A DNA stretch of 18,095 bases from contig JAXDIH010000209.1 of the NCBI GenBank assembly GCA_034664105.1, positions 1 to 18,095 of the forward strand, given 5' to 3'. Positions 1-8,331 of the stretch are shown piece after piece. Made by a program: the position numbers and the translations under genes. Under the pieces are notes generated by a model. That model saw only the letters and a program-made list of their open reading frames with translations. It was not told where the DNA came from and did no database searches. Source of the DNA: JACVRW01 sp034664105. Lineage in GTDB: Bacteria > Actinomycetota > Thermoleophilia > Solirubrobacterales > Thermoleophilaceae. Position 1 is the first letter of the stretch, and each line of letters starts with the position of its first letter.

Positions 1-105
1 GGCCACGCCCGACTCCGCCACGATCCGGTCCACTCCCACCGCGCGCACGCCATGGTGGCTGAACAGGTCATAGGCGGTGTTCAGGATTCGGTCCCGTGCC
101 CCCAC
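1..105 (-). CDS. TetR-family transcriptional regulator, N-terminal part (partial, runs off the left edge)
   Basis: Read on the minus strand from a GTG at 105, the first 35 codons begin VGARDRILNTAYDLFSHHGV and continue to VDRIVAESGVA. This is the typical opening of a TetR-family DNA-binding domain: helix 1 (RILNTAYDLFSHHG) followed by the start of the helix-turn-helix (VDRIVAESGVA). The rest of the helix-turn-helix and the ligand-binding domain lie outside the window, so the ligand and targets cannot be told. In-frame stops lie further upstream (about 164-171 on this strand) and no other ATG/GTG/TTG occurs between them and 105, so the GTG is the only normal start. A TATCCT box 6 nt ahead of it suggests a leaderless mRNA. 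The gene points away from the methyltransferase fragment at 178. Confidence 0.8.
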   Translation of the reverse strand, partial: MGARDRILNTAYDLFSHHGVRAVGVDRIVAESGVA

Positions 106-111
106 GTTGCG

Positions 112-117
112 AGGATA
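112..117 (-). promoter_or_regulatory. putative -10 box (TATCCT) of the TetR gene, leaderless arrangement
   Basis: On the minus strand TATCCT lies 6 nt upstream of the GTG at 105. The hexamer matches the TANNNT consensus of housekeeping sigma factors, and such a short distance would put the transcription start at or next to the start codon. No convincing -35 box is seen. Confidence 0.4.
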
Positions 118-154
118 CTTGCTGGTCCACCGCCCCGATACCCCCCAGACGGAT

Positions 155-166
155 AGGGAACTCCCT
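155..166. promoter_or_regulatory. short palindrome AGGGA-AC-TCCCT between TetR gene and methyltransferase fragment
   Basis: Two perfect 5-bp arms separated by 2 nt lie about 50 bp upstream of the TetR start, in a patch that is less GC-rich than the surroundings. It could be an operator for the TetR protein, but the arms are short and the symmetry may be chance. Confidence 0.2.
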
Positions 167-177
167 CACTAAGGGCA

Positions 178-495
178 GTGTGGGGCCGCAACCTGCTGGA
201 TCACCTGATCGCGCTGCTGCCGGAGGCGCTCGCCGAGGACGGCGTGGCGTACGTGATGCAGCTCTCGATCCTCAGCCAGGAGCGCACGGCCGGTCTGCTG
301 GCGCAGAACGGCTTCGAGGCCAAGGTGGTCGACTACTCGTTCTTCGAGGTAACCGACCTGTTCCAGCGCGGCCAGGAGCACATCAAGCACGTGGAGGGGC
401 TGACCGACGCCTACCACCTGACGTTCGGCGACCAGGAGGTGATGGTCGCCTACCTGCTGGAGGTGCGCAGGAGCGCCGTCCGGCCTTCCTCGTAG
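178..495 (+). CDS. class I SAM-dependent methyltransferase, C-terminal fragment (likely 5'-truncated)
   Basis: The 105-residue reading frame starts at a GTG and reads WGRNLLDHLIALLPEALAED, then a hydrophobic strand (GVAYVMQLSILSQ), a helix (ERTAGLLAQNGF) and ends with a strand MVAYLLEV. This is the layout of the last half of a Rossmann-fold methyltransferase (HemK/PrmC-like or related), after the motif IV loop. The SAM-binding glycine motif and the catalytic NPPY-type motif are absent, and the frame is closed by a stop (TAG at 154) only eight codons upstream, with no homologous-looking sequence in other frames. It therefore looks like a remnant whose 5' part was lost or replaced by the TetR region. 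The remaining frame is intact and shows normal codon use, so the break may be recent or an assembly joint. It ends 10 nt before priA. Confidence 0.55.
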   Translation: MWGRNLLDHLIALLPEALAEDGVAYVMQLSILSQERTAGLLAQNGFEAKVVDYSFFEVTDLFQRGQEHIKHVEGLTDAYHLTFGDQEVMVAYLLEVRRSAVRPSS

Positions 496-505
496 CGTCG
501 GGGCG

Positions 506-2665
506 GTGATAGCCAAGGTCGAGCCGTTGACGCCCGCGCGCGCCCTGCGTGGGCCGTTCGACTATCGGCTCGGCGCCGAGCTGTCCGGGGTGGGGGTGGG
601 CAGCATGCTGGTCGTGCCCTTTGGCAGGCGCCGCCTGCTGGGCGTCGTGGTGGACCTGGCCGGGACCAGCGACGTGCCCGCCGAGCGGCTGGTGGAGCCG
701 CTGTCGGCGCTCGAGGCCAACGTCCCGGAGACGCTGGTGCGGCTGGGGCTGTGGGTCGCCGCCGAGTACGTCTCCACGCCGGCGCGCGGGCTCGCGCTCG
801 TGCTGCCGCCGGGCACCGGAACGGGCTCGGGGCGGCCGCTGGTGCCGCGCCGGTCGCTGCGGGCCACGCTCACCGACGAGGGCCGCGCCGCGGGCGACCT
901 CCGCCTCGGGGAGCGCCAGCGCGCGGTGCTGGAGGCCCTTTCCGCAGGCCCGCTGGGTGCGGCCGCCGTGGCTCGGCTGGCCGGCGCCGACCACTCCACT
1001 CTGCGCAGCCTGGAGCGGCGCGGGCTGGTGTCCCTCGAGCAGGCGACCGAGGCATCGCGCCGGCCGCGCATCGACGGCGTGGGGGCGCGGTCGGGCACCG
1101 TGGAGCCGACGGCGGCTCAGCGCGCGGCGCTGGAGGCCATCCTCGCCCGCATGGCCGAACCCGCCGGGCGGCCGCTGCTGCTGGCCGGCGTGACCGGCAG
1201 CGGCAAGACGGAGGTGTACCTGCGGGCGGTGGCGGCGGCACTGGAGCGCGGCAAGTCCGCGATCGTGCTCGTGCCCGAGATCGCGCTAACGCCGCAGACG
1301 GCGGGTCGCTTCGTCGAGCGTTTCGGCGACGCCGTGGCGATCATGCACTCGCAGCTCTCCGCGCGCGAGCGCTACGACGAGTGGTGGCGCATGCGCCGCG
1401 GCGAAGCGCGTGTGTGCGTCGGGCCGCGCTCGGCCGTGTTCGCGCCGTTCGACGACCTCGGGCTGATCGTCGTCGACGAGGAGCACGACTCCTCCTACAA
1501 GCAGGAGGGCGACCCGCGCTACGACGCGCGCGTGGTCGCCGAGCGGCGGGCCGAGCTCGAGGGGGCCCTGCTGCTCGCCGGCAGCGCGACGCCGCGCCCC
1601 GAGAGCCAGGTTCGCTACGAGCGGCTCGAGCTGCGCGAGCGGGTGGACGGGCGCGGCCTGCCGCCGGTCGAGGTGGTGGGCATGGCGGGGGTGTCAGGGC
1701 CGCTGCACGAGCACACGCGGCGCGAACTGGACGGCGTCCGGCGCCGCGGCGAGAAGGCGATCGTCCTGCTCAACCGGCGCGGCTGGTCGAACTTCCTCTC
1801 CTGCCGGCTGTGCGGGCGCGTATGGGAGTGCCCGGACTGCGACGTGACGCTGGTGCTCCACCAGGCGGCGGCCGAGCTGGCCTGCCACCACTGCGGTCAC
1901 CGGGCGCGGGTGCCGTCGGAGTGCCCGGACTGCGGGTCGGTGTCGGTGGCGCGCCACGGCGCCGGGACCGAGCAGCTCGAGCGCGAGCTGGAGGAGGTGG
2001 TCCGACCCCTGCCGGTGTTCCGGCTCGACTCTGACGTGGCGGCCAGCTCCGGGATCGTCGGGGTGCTGCGGGCGTTCGAGGCGGCCGAGGCCGGGGTGCT
2101 GGTCGGGACCCAGATGGTGGCGAAGGGGCACGACTTCCCCGACGTGACCCTGGGGGTCGTGCTCGACGCCGACGCCACGCTGCGCTTCCCCGACTTCCGC
2201 GCCGAGGAGCGCACGTTCTCGCTGGTCGCCCAGCTGGCCGGGCGCAGCGGCCGCGGCAAGCGCGGGGGGCGCGTGATCGTGCAGGCGCTGGAGCCCGATG
2301 CGCGCGCGCTGCGCCACGCGGCCGCGCACGACGCGAGCGGGTTCCTGGCGGACGAGCTGCCGCGGCGCGAGGCGTTCGCCTACCCGCCGTACGGCCACCT
2401 GATCCGGGTGGTGTGCTCCGCCACGGAGGCCGGTCCCGAGCATGAGGCGGCGACCGCCGTGCGGGTGCTGATCGAGGCGGCCGGCGTGCCGGCCCTCGGG
2501 CCCGCGCCGCTGTTTCGCCGCCAGGCGCGCTACCGGGCGCAGCTGGTGGTGCGCTCGCGCGAGCGCGAGCCGGCGATAGCGGCCGTCAGGGCGGCGGTGG
2601 AGGCCGTCGCGGCGGACCGCAAGCACGCCGCGGCGGCGTTCGCGGTGGACGTGGATCCGCAGTAG
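506..2665 (+). CDS. priA: Primosomal protein N' (PriA replication-restart helicase)
   Basis: A 719-residue superfamily 2 3'-5' DNA helicase that recognises stalled forks and reloads the replisome. Residues 1-105 form the 3'-OH-binding domain (starting IAKVEPLTPARALRGPFDYR). Walker A is GVTGSGKT (228-235) and Walker B DEEH (324-327). GSATPRPES follows, and the later helicase motifs are seen as VGTQMVAKGHDFPDVTLG and QLAGRSGRG. Two zinc-binding clusters carry all eight cysteines (433, 436, 442, 445, 460, 463, 473, 476). All key residues are present, so it should be an active helicase, unlike the PriA-like proteins of some actinobacteria, which have degenerate ATPase motifs. The start is the GTG at 506 and no ATG lies nearby. 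It follows the methyltransferase fragment after 10 nt and is separated from def by a hairpin. Confidence 0.95.
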   Translation: MIAKVEPLTPARALRGPFDYRLGAELSGVGVGSMLVVPFGRRRLLGVVVDLAGTSDVPAERLVEPLSALEANVPETLVRLGLWVAAEYVSTPARGLALVLPPGTGTGSGRPLVPRRSLRATLTDEGRAAGDLRLGERQRAVLEALSAGPLGAAAVARLAGADHSTLRSLERRGLVSLEQATEASRRPRIDGVGARSGTVEPTAAQRAALEAILARMAEPAGRPLLLAGVTGSGKTEVYLRAVAAALERGKSAIVLVPEIALTPQTAGRFVERFGDAVAIMHSQLSARERYDEWWRMRRGEARVCVGPRSAVFAPFDDLGLIVVDEEHDSSYKQEGDPRYDARVVAERRAELEGALLLAGSATPRPESQVRYERLELRERVDGRGLPPVEVVGMAGVSGPLHEHTRRELDGVRRRGEKAIVLLNRRGWSNFLSCRLCGRVWECPDCDVTLVLHQAAAELACHHCGHRARVPSECPDCGSVSVARHGAGTEQLERELEEVVRPLPVFRLDSDVAASSGIVGVLRAFEAAEAGVLVGTQMVAKGHDFPDVTLGVVLDADATLRFPDFRAEERTFSLVAQLAGRSGRGKRGGRVIVQALEPDARALRHAAAHDASGFLADELPRREAFAYPPYGHLIRVVCSATEAGPEHEAATAVRVLIEAAGVPALGPAPLFRRQARYRAQLVVRSREREPAIAAVRAAVEAVAADRKHAAAAFAVDVDPQ

Positions 2666-2668
2666 ATC

Positions 2669-2685
2669 GCGCCCCCTCTGGGCGC
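2669..2685 (+). terminator. small GC hairpin after priA, possible weak terminator
   Basis: GCGCCC and GGGCGC (6 bp) flank a 5-nt loop just after the priA stop codon and before the def promoter. There is no U-tract, so it may only stabilise the 3' end or pause polymerase. Confidence 0.3.
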
Positions 2686-2720
2686 CCTGCGGACCCTTCC
2701 CCAAGCGGCGCGCGGGAAGC

Positions 2721-2726
2721 TAGACT
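2721..2726 (+). promoter_or_regulatory. putative -10 box (TAGACT) of def, leaderless arrangement
   Basis: TAGACT matches TANNNT and sits 9 nt ahead of the def ATG at 2736. No Shine-Dalgarno sequence lies between them, which fits a leaderless transcript. The -35 region is weak (TTCCCC, 18 nt upstream). Confidence 0.5.
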
Positions 2727-2735
2727 CGCCAACAC

Positions 2736-3404
2736 ATGGCGCAGGAGAGGGACACGGACACCACCGAACCGGCAGCCACGGTGCCGGCGCCGGTCGAGTC
2801 GGCGCCCGCCGAGGTGGAGGCCGTCGAGGTCGAGCTCGCCGAGCCGGAAGAGGCGCCGCCGCTGGATCCCGAGGTCGAGGCGCGCCGCGCCGCGGCGATG
2901 ACGTTCATCCGCCGCCTGGGCGACCCGGTGCTGAAGTCGCGCGCCACGCCGGTGGACCGCTTCGACGAGTCGCTGCGCCGGCAGGTGAGCCGGATGGCCG
3001 GGATCATGAACGACGCCCTGGGCGTCGGGCTCGCGGCGCCGCAGCTGGGCATCTCGCAGCGCCTGCTGGTCTACCGAGTCGGCCCCGACGCGCCCCTGAC
3101 CGTCCTGGCCAACCCCGAGCTGGAGTGGGTGAGCGGCGAGCTGGAGCTGGGCGAGGAGGGCTGCCTGTCGATCCCGGGAGTCACGGTCGACGTCGACCGC
3201 CCGCTCCACGTGCGGGTGCGCGCCCTCGACGAGGAAGGCGAGGAGCGCCTGGTGGAGGCCTCCGGCCTGGAGGCCCGAGTGATCCAGCACGAGATGGACC
3301 ACCTGGACGGAGTGCTGATCCTGGAGCGCACGACCCGCGACGAGCGCAAGCGCGCCCTGCGGGAGCTGCGCGAAGCCGAGCAGCGCCGGGCCGAAGCGGC
3401 TTAG
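2736..3404 (+). CDS. def: Peptide deformylase with acidic N-terminal extension
   Basis: A 222-residue metallohydrolase that removes the formyl group from nascent N-terminal methionine at the ribosome. All three deformylase motifs are present: GVGLAAPQ (96-103, Gln103), EGCLS (141-145, metal ligand Cys143) and QHEMDH (184-189, metal ligands His185 and His189, catalytic Glu186). The conserved body begins near Met55 (MTFIRRLGDPVLKSRA). Residues 1-54 are an unusual Ala/Pro/Glu-rich acidic tail, probably disordered. The ATG at 2736 is favoured because a TAGACT box lies just ahead of it, but Met55 (2898) would yield a protein of normal family length. The C-terminus is a charged Arg/Glu helix. The fusion flavoprotein gene begins 18 nt downstream and may be cotranscribed. 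Confidence 0.93.
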   Translation: MAQERDTDTTEPAATVPAPVESAPAEVEAVEVELAEPEEAPPLDPEVEARRAAAMTFIRRLGDPVLKSRATPVDRFDESLRRQVSRMAGIMNDALGVGLAAPQLGISQRLLVYRVGPDAPLTVLANPELEWVSGELELGEEGCLSIPGVTVDVDRPLHVRVRALDEEGEERLVEASGLEARVIQHEMDHLDGVLILERTTRDERKRALRELREAEQRRAEAA

Positions 3405-3422
3405 GGCGCCTCGGCAGCGGCC

Positions 3423-5111
3423 ATGGTGACGGCCGACGAGATCGCCGGCGTAGCGCTGTTCGAGGGCCTCGACCAAACCCAGCGCGAGCGGTTGTGCCGG
3501 GTGGCGGCCGACGTCACCCTGGTGGCCGGCGAGTACGCCGCTCCGGAAGGCGCGGAGCGCGCCCTGTTTGCCGTGCTCGCGGGCCGGATCGAGCCCACCA
3601 GGCTGGTCGACGGGATCGAGCGCGTCCTCGGGGAGCGCCTCCCGGGCGACATCTTCGGCGAGGTCCCGATCGTGCTCGGGACGGTCTTCCCGGTGGGGTT
3701 CCGCGCGGCCGAGGCGTCGCGCGTCATGCGGATCGAGCCTCACGACTACCACGCGCTGGCGTCAGTCGTACCGGACGTCGCCACGGAGCTCGGCAGGCTC
3801 GCGGCGCACCGCATGGGCGGCGCGCGGGGGCTGCAGGGGATCGCGGCTGAGCCGCCACCGCCGCGCGCGATGGTGGTCGGCGATCGCTGGGACGCGTCCT
3901 GCGCCGAGCTGCGGCGCTTCCTCGACCGCAACCAGGTCACGTTTCAGTGGATCACTCCCGATACGGCCGACTCGGCGGAGTCGTGGGGCGGCCCGTTGCC
4001 GCCTCAGGGAGACTGGCCGGCGATCCAGGTCGTCGGCGGCAAGACCGTGGTCAGGCCTCATCTGCGCAGGGTCGCCGACCTGCTCGGGCTGGGGACCGAG
4101 GCGGCCACCGCCGAGTACGACACCGTCATCGTGGGTGCCGGTCCCGCCGGATTGGCGGCGGCGGTCTACGGAGCGTCGGAGGGGCTGAACACGATCGTGG
4201 TCGAGCGGGAGGCGCCCGGGGGCCAGGCCGGCACCTCGTCGCGGATCGAGAACTACCTCGGCTTCCCGTCGGGCGTGTCGGGCGACGAGCTCGCAAGCCG
4301 GGCCCTGCAGCAGGCGCGGCGGCTGGGCGCCGAGATCCTCGTGACGAGGTCGATCTCGCGGATAGACGCCGCGACCCGGCAGCTGCATCTGGACGGCGGC
4401 GACGTGCTCCGTGCTCGCACGATCATCCTGGCCTGCGGCGTCGCGTGGCGGCAGCTGTCGATCGAAGGGCTCGACCGGCTGGCTGGCAAGGGCATCTCCT
4501 ACGGCGCGGCGCGCAGCGAGGCGCCGAACACCCACGGCCTGGACATCCACATCGTCGGCGCCGGGAATTCGGCGGGGCAGGCGGCGCTGTTCTTCTCCAC
4601 CCACGCGCGCAGCGTGACCATCCTCTGCCGCGGCGACGGGCTCGAGAAGAGCATGTCGCGCTACCTGATCGATCAGCTGGCGACGCGGCCGAACATCCTC
4701 ACCCGGTTCGGGGTCGAGGTGGCCGCTGTGCACGGCGAGCTCTCGCTGGAGGCCGTCGACGTCCGCGACGCCGCGACGTCGGAGATCACCCGGCTCGAAT
4801 CGGGCGGCCTGTTCATCTTCATCGGCGCGGATGCCGAGACGGCATGGCTTCCGTCCGAGATCGCACTCGACCGCCGCGGCTACGTGCTCACGGGCTCCGA
4901 CATGCGCGACACGGGTCGCTGGCCGCTAGAGCGCGATCCGTACCTGCTGGAGACCAGCGTCCCCGGCACCTTCGCCTGCGGCGACGTGCGCTACGGACCG
5001 ATCAAGCGAGTCGCCGCCGCGGTCGGCGAGGGCAGCATGGCCATCGCCTTCGTGCATCAGTTCCTCAGGGACTCTCGAGCTTCAGCAGCTCCTCGTACGC
5101 CGGCAGCGTGA
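3423..5111 (+). CDS. cNMP-binding-like / glutaredoxin-like / thioredoxin-reductase-like fusion flavoprotein without CxxC
   Basis: A 562-residue three-domain protein. Residues 1-130 resemble a CRP-type cyclic-nucleotide-binding fold (VALFEGLDQTQRERLC, then GDIFGE at 75-80). Residues 148-223 form a thioredoxin/glutaredoxin-like linker with Cys160 but no second active-site Cys. Residues 233-550 are a pyridine-nucleotide flavoprotein of the thioredoxin reductase type: the FAD site is GAGPAGLAAA (238-247), the NAD(P)H site VGAGNSAGQAA (378-388), and TFACGD (517-521) is followed by GEGSMA. Where thioredoxin reductase has YCATCDG, this protein reads YGAARSE (360-366), so it lacks the redox disulfide and cannot be an ordinary thioredoxin reductase. 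Similar fusions are annotated in actinobacteria as FAD-dependent oxidoreductases of unknown substrate. The start ATG at 3423 lacks a clear ribosome-binding site. The last 47 bp overlap the end of aceB on the other strand. Confidence 0.85.
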   Translation: MVTADEIAGVALFEGLDQTQRERLCRVAADVTLVAGEYAAPEGAERALFAVLAGRIEPTRLVDGIERVLGERLPGDIFGEVPIVLGTVFPVGFRAAEASRVMRIEPHDYHALASVVPDVATELGRLAAHRMGGARGLQGIAAEPPPPRAMVVGDRWDASCAELRRFLDRNQVTFQWITPDTADSAESWGGPLPPQGDWPAIQVVGGKTVVRPHLRRVADLLGLGTEAATAEYDTVIVGAGPAGLAAAVYGASEGLNTIVVEREAPGGQAGTSSRIENYLGFPSGVSGDELASRALQQARRLGAEILVTRSISRIDAATRQLHLDGGDVLRARTIILACGVAWRQLSIEGLDRLAGKGISYGAARSEAPNTHGLDIHIVGAGNSAGQAALFFSTHARSVTILCRGDGLEKSMSRYLIDQLATRPNILTRFGVEVAAVHGELSLEAVDVRDAATSEITRLESGGLFIFIGADAETAWLPSEIALDRRGYVLTGSDMRDTGRWPLERDPYLLETSVPGTFACGDVRYGPIKRVAAAVGEGSMAIAFVHQFLRDSRASAAPRTPAA

Positions 5112-6650
5112 GGAACTCCACGAACTCGTCTCCGCTCAGCGCCACCCGCTCGAACAGCGAGCGCGACAGCTCGGGCCGGCCTTCCGACTGGAACCACTCG
5201 TCGTCGCCGATCTCCTCGCGGATCTTCTCCAGCTCCTCGCCGGCCAGCCTGCGCACCAGCTCCGGCGTGATCGGCTGCCCGTCGTCCAGCACCTCGCCGT
5301 GGTGGATCCACTGCCAGACCTGGGCGCGCGAGATCTCCGCGGTCGCGGCGTCCTCCATCAGCCCGTAGATGGCCGCGGCGCCGTTGCCGCGCAGCCACGA
5401 GGAGATGTACTGGATGCCCACGTTCACGTTCAGCCGCAGCCCCTGCTCGGTGACCTCGCCCGGGGTCTGCGCCACGGACAGCAGGTCCGCGCCGTCCACG
5501 GACACGTCGTCGCGCTTGCGGTCGACCTGGTTGGGGCGGTCGCCGAGCACCTCGTCGAACGCCTCCATCGCGACCGGCACCGAGTCGGGGTGGGCGACCC
5601 AGGTGCCGTCGAAGCCCGCGTTGGCCTCGCGCTCCTTGTCCGCGCGCACCGCCTCGAAGGCGCGGCGGTTGGCCTCCTCGTCGGTGCGGGACGGGATCAC
5701 CGCCGACATCCCGCCCATCGCGTGCGCGCCGCGCGCGTGACAGGTCTTCACCAGCAGCTCCGAGTAGGCGTGCATGAACGGCACGGTCATCGTCACGGCT
5801 GAGCGGTCCGGCAGCACGAAGTCGGGCCGCGAGCGGAAGCGCTTGATCATCGAGAAGATGTAGTCCCAGCGGCCGGCGTTGAGACCGGCCACGTGGTCGC
5901 GCAGCTCGTACAGGATCGCGTCCATCTCGAAGGCCGCCGGTGCGGTCTCGATCAGCACGGTGGCCTTCACCGTGCCGCGGTCGAGGCCGAGCGCGTGCTC
6001 GGCGATCAGGAAGGCGTCGCGCCAGAGCGCCGCCTCCTGGGCCGACTCGAGCTTGGGGATGTAGAAGTAGGGCCCCGCGCCGCGCTCGAGCAGCACCTCG
6101 GCGTTGCGGTGCACGTACAGCCCGAAGTCCATGAACGCGCCCGCCACGTGGTCGCCGTTCAGCCTCAGATGGCGCTCGGGCAGGTGCAGCCCGCGCGGCC
6201 GCACGAGCAGGACCGCGGAGTTCTCCTCGAGCCGGTAGTCCTTGCCGCCTTCCGAGTGCTCCATCGAACCGCGGGCGGCGTCGGCGAGGTTCACCTGGCC
6301 GCCGACCATGTTCGACCAGTAGGGCGAGTTCGAGTCCTCGAAGTCCGCCATGAACCCGCGCGCGCCGGAGTTCAGCGCGTTGATGACCATCTTGCGGGAG
6401 GTCGGCCCGGTGATCTCCACGCGCCGGTCCTGCAGCGCCGCCGGCACCGGGGCGATCGTGAAGTCCTCGGGTGCCGACACGAAGTCGAGCGTGCCGCCCG
6501 CGTCGAGCTCGGCCTGCCGCTGCTCCCGGGCGCGCAGCAGCTCCCGCCTCCGTGCGTCGAGCTGCTCGTGCAGCTGTCCCACGAGCGCCAGCCCGTCGTC
6601 GGTGAGCACCTCGTCCCAGCGCTCCTCGACATTTGCCCTGATCTCGATCA

Positions 6651-6651
<1 letters not shown>
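5065..6651 (-). CDS. aceB: Malate synthase A
   Basis: A 528-residue cytoplasmic enzyme that condenses glyoxylate with acetyl-CoA to malate (glyoxylate shunt and glycolate assimilation). It carries the family signature DHVAGLNAGRWDYIF (about 252-266), the block TSRKM (84-88) leading to FMADFEDS (100-107), and near the C-terminus QYISSWLRGNGAAAI. Length and layout fit the AceB (isoform A) family rather than the ~720-residue GlcB. The start ATG at 6651 forms a TGATG overlap with the ettA stop and has GAGGG 4 nt upstream. A GTG one codon earlier (6654) is the alternative. It is the second gene of an ettA-aceB pair, and its stop lies inside the convergent flavoprotein gene. No isocitrate lyase is in the window, whereas glycolate oxidase is, which suggests a glycolate-linked role. 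Confidence 0.95.
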
Positions 6652-8306
<1,655 letters not shown>

Positions 8307-8315
8307 GGACGGTCG

Positions 8316-8325
8316 AGGATAGAGT
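8316..8325. promoter_or_regulatory. back-to-back -10 boxes of a bidirectional promoter (ettA / GCS2-family gene)
   Basis: The 10-bp string AGGATAGAGT contains TAGAGT (8320-8325, plus strand), 6 nt before the GTG at 8332, and TATCCT (8321-8316, minus strand), 9 nt before the ettA ATG at 8306. The two hexamers share the central TA. The intergenic gap is only 25 bp, so both transcripts would be leaderless or nearly so. -35 elements are weak (TTGGGT at 8295-8300 for the plus strand). Confidence 0.5.
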
Positions 8326-8331
8326 CCGGCC

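Noticed and set aside
751..2034. 427-codon open frame inside priA in another frame
   Set aside because: It is an Arg/Gly/Ala-rich shadow. The priA frame carries all helicase motifs.
2669..2735. Riboswitch or RNA gene between priA and def
   Set aside because: The 70-bp gap holds only a small hairpin and a -10 box, with no conserved aptamer-like pattern seen.
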